Below are positions 12,961 through 14,187 of a stretch of 14,187 nt of DNA, piece after piece. The DNA is from Rhabdothermincola sp037478855 (GTDB lineage Bacteria > Actinomycetota > Acidimicrobiia > Acidimicrobiales > Acidimicrobilacustridaceae). Position 1 is the stretch's first letter. Every line of letters begins with the position of its first letter. Both the position numbers and the translations under genes were made by a program. The notes beneath the pieces were generated by a model. It was not told where the DNA came from. It worked only from the letters and a program-made list of their open reading frames with translations, and ran no database searches. The stretch is from positions 1-14,187 of the forward strand of contig JBBFLY010000073.1 in assembly GCA_037478855.1 (NCBI GenBank), given 5' to 3'.

Positions 12961-14187
12961 GTGGTCACTGACCGTGAGCGGGTCACACCCTTCGCGGCCG
13001 AACTCTCCCAGTTCGGGAGCACGACCGCTCTCGTGACCCCCGATGGCAGGGCCCTCAGCTATGCCGAGCTCGCCGAGTGGAGCGCGGACCTCGCCGAGCG
13101 CCTCGGCCCTACCCGACGCCTGGTGCTCGTCCAGACCGCGAACGACCTCGGCTCGATCGTTGCCTACCTCGCCTGCCTGTCCGCAGGGCACCCGGCGCTG
13201 CTCACCAACGCAGACTCCCCCTTCATTGCGGAGCTGGTCGAGCGCTACGACCCCGACGTCGTGATCACACCGCGCGACACCGACCACGAGATCACCGAAC
13301 GCCGGATCGGCACCTGCCACAACCTGCATCCTGACCTGGCGCTGCTCCTCAGCACCTCCGGCTCGACCGGCTCCCCGAAGCTCGTGCGACTCTCGCAGGA
13401 GAACCTGCAGTCCAACGCCTCGGCGATCGCGCAGTTCCTCCGGCTCGACGAGAACGACCGGGCTGCGACCACCCTGCCGATGGCGTACTGCTACGGGCTG
13501 TCGGTCATCAACAGCCACCTCAGCCAGGGCGCGAGCCTCCTCGTGACCGACCTGTCGGTCGTCGACCGCTGCTTCTGGGAGGCGTTCAAGCGGGAAGAGG
13601 CGACGAGCTTCGCTGGGGTTCCCCACACCTTCGAGCTGCTGGACCGGGTGGGCTTCGAGTCCCTCGAGCTTCCCAGCCTCCGCTACGTGACCCAGGCCGG
13701 CGGTCGCCTCGCTCCCGAGCAGGTCGTCCGCTACGCGGAGCTCGGACGGCGCCGCGGCTGGGACCTCTACGTGATGTACGGCCAGACCGAGGCCACGGCC
13801 CGCATGGCGTACCTCCCACCCGAGCTCGCGACGAAGCATCCCCGCGCGGTTGGGATCCCCATCCCCGGCGGCTCGTTCGAGATCGCACCAGTCGACCACC
13901 TCCCGGAGGGCGAAGGCGAGCTCATCTACCGGGGGCCGAACGTGATGCTCGGCTACGCGCACTCGCCTGACGACCTCGCCCTCGGTCGCACGATCGAGGC
14001 CCTGCACACCGGTGATCTTGGCCGGCGCACCCCCGAGGGGCTCTACGAGATCACCGGCAGAGCACGGCGGTTCGTCAAGCCGTTCGGGCTGCGGGTCGAC
14101 CTCGACCGGGTGGAGCACCTGCTCGCCGCCCACGGCCACCGCGCGCTCTGCGCCGGCGACGACCGGGGGCTGGCGATCGCCGTCGCC
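12961..14187 (+). CDS. Adenylate-forming (AMP-binding) enzyme, partial at right edge
   Basis: The frame is open for 409 codons to the window end. Core motifs of the acyl-CoA synthetase / NRPS adenylation superfamily are present. The P-loop-like STSGSTGSPK is at residues 131-140, YGQTEAT (A5) starts at 273, HTGD (A7) is at 349-352, and the hinge region GRARRFVKPFGLRVDLDRVE (A8) starts at 366. The protein is short between motifs, as in stand-alone acyl- or aryl-activating ligases. The final A10 lysine lies beyond the edge. It should activate a carboxylic acid as an acyl-AMP; the acceptor (CoA or a carrier protein) is unknown. GTG 12961 is preferred on promoter spacing; an ATG at 12952 would add three residues. 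A DtxR-like box upstream hints at iron control, as for siderophore-related ligases. Confidence 0.83.
   Translation, partial: MVTDRERVTPFAAELSQFGSTTALVTPDGRALSYAELAEWSADLAERLGPTRRLVLVQTANDLGSIVAYLACLSAGHPALLTNADSPFIAELVERYDPDVVITPRDTDHEITERRIGTCHNLHPDLALLLSTSGSTGSPKLVRLSQENLQSNASAIAQFLRLDENDRAATTLPMAYCYGLSVINSHLSQGASLLVTDLSVVDRCFWEAFKREEATSFAGVPHTFELLDRVGFESLELPSLRYVTQAGGRLAPEQVVRYAELGRRRGWDLYVMYGQTEATARMAYLPPELATKHPRAVGIPIPGGSFEIAPVDHLPEGEGELIYRGPNVMLGYAHSPDDLALGRTIEALHTGDLGRRTPEGLYEITGRARRFVKPFGLRVDLDRVEHLLAAHGHRALCAGDDRGLAIAVA

Noticed and set aside
1..14187. tRNA, rRNA, CRISPR array, prophage or toxin-antitoxin genes
   Set aside because: No cloverleaf-like sequence, regularly spaced repeats, phage structural genes or small toxin-antitoxin pairs were recognised on reading both strands.

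Overview
This is a GC-rich window (about 70% G+C by eye). It has GTG and TTG starts, several apparently leaderless genes, an Rpf-type muralytic protein, an IlvX-like ThDP enzyme and two lipoprotein-like signal peptides. Together these point to a high-GC actinobacterium. The catabolic enzymes resemble those of Acidimicrobiia or mycobacterium-like lineages, but the exact taxon cannot be read from the sequence. No tRNA, rRNA or CRISPR array was seen.

Left edge (1-700): the N-terminus of an ISL3-type transposase runs off the window on the minus strand (GTG start at 303). Beside it lies a frameshifted remnant of a small FG-GAP/VCBS repeat protein. Next come a minus-strand flavodoxin-like protein and a plus-strand secreted thermonuclease, divergent with only 23 bp between starts. 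Their -10 boxes appear to overlap. A second flavodoxin/FMN-reductase-like gene overlaps the nuclease stop codon. An operon follows with a GlcD-type FAD-linked 2-hydroxyacid oxidase and, 14 bp later, an IlvX-like thiamine-diphosphate enzyme. Chemically this pair could oxidise a 2-hydroxyacid and then decarboxylate or carboligate the resulting 2-oxoacid.

Middle (5.3-11.0 kb): a membrane-anchored resuscitation-promoting-factor-like protein follows an intergenic region with two good inverted repeats. Convergent to it is a minus-strand pair: an uncharacterised 238-aa protein, then a Baeyer-Villiger-type flavin monooxygenase. Divergent from that pair is a plus-strand set: a relic of an acyl-CoA synthetase C-terminus with a 15-bp tandem duplication, a ferritin-like metal-dependent hydrolase (PF10118-type), and an old-yellow-enzyme-family flavin reductase. 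The whole block looks like lipid, ketone or xenobiotic catabolism, though no substrate is evident.

Right edge (11.0-14.2 kb): a lipoprotein, a multi-pass membrane protein of unknown function, and the start of an adenylate-forming (AMP-binding) enzyme that runs off the window. The adenylating enzyme is preceded by an AT-rich promoter with a sequence matching 14 of 19 positions of the DtxR/IdeR iron-box consensus, overlapping the likely -10 box. This is the most interesting regulatory hint in the window, because it would make the gene, and any operon it starts, iron-responsive.
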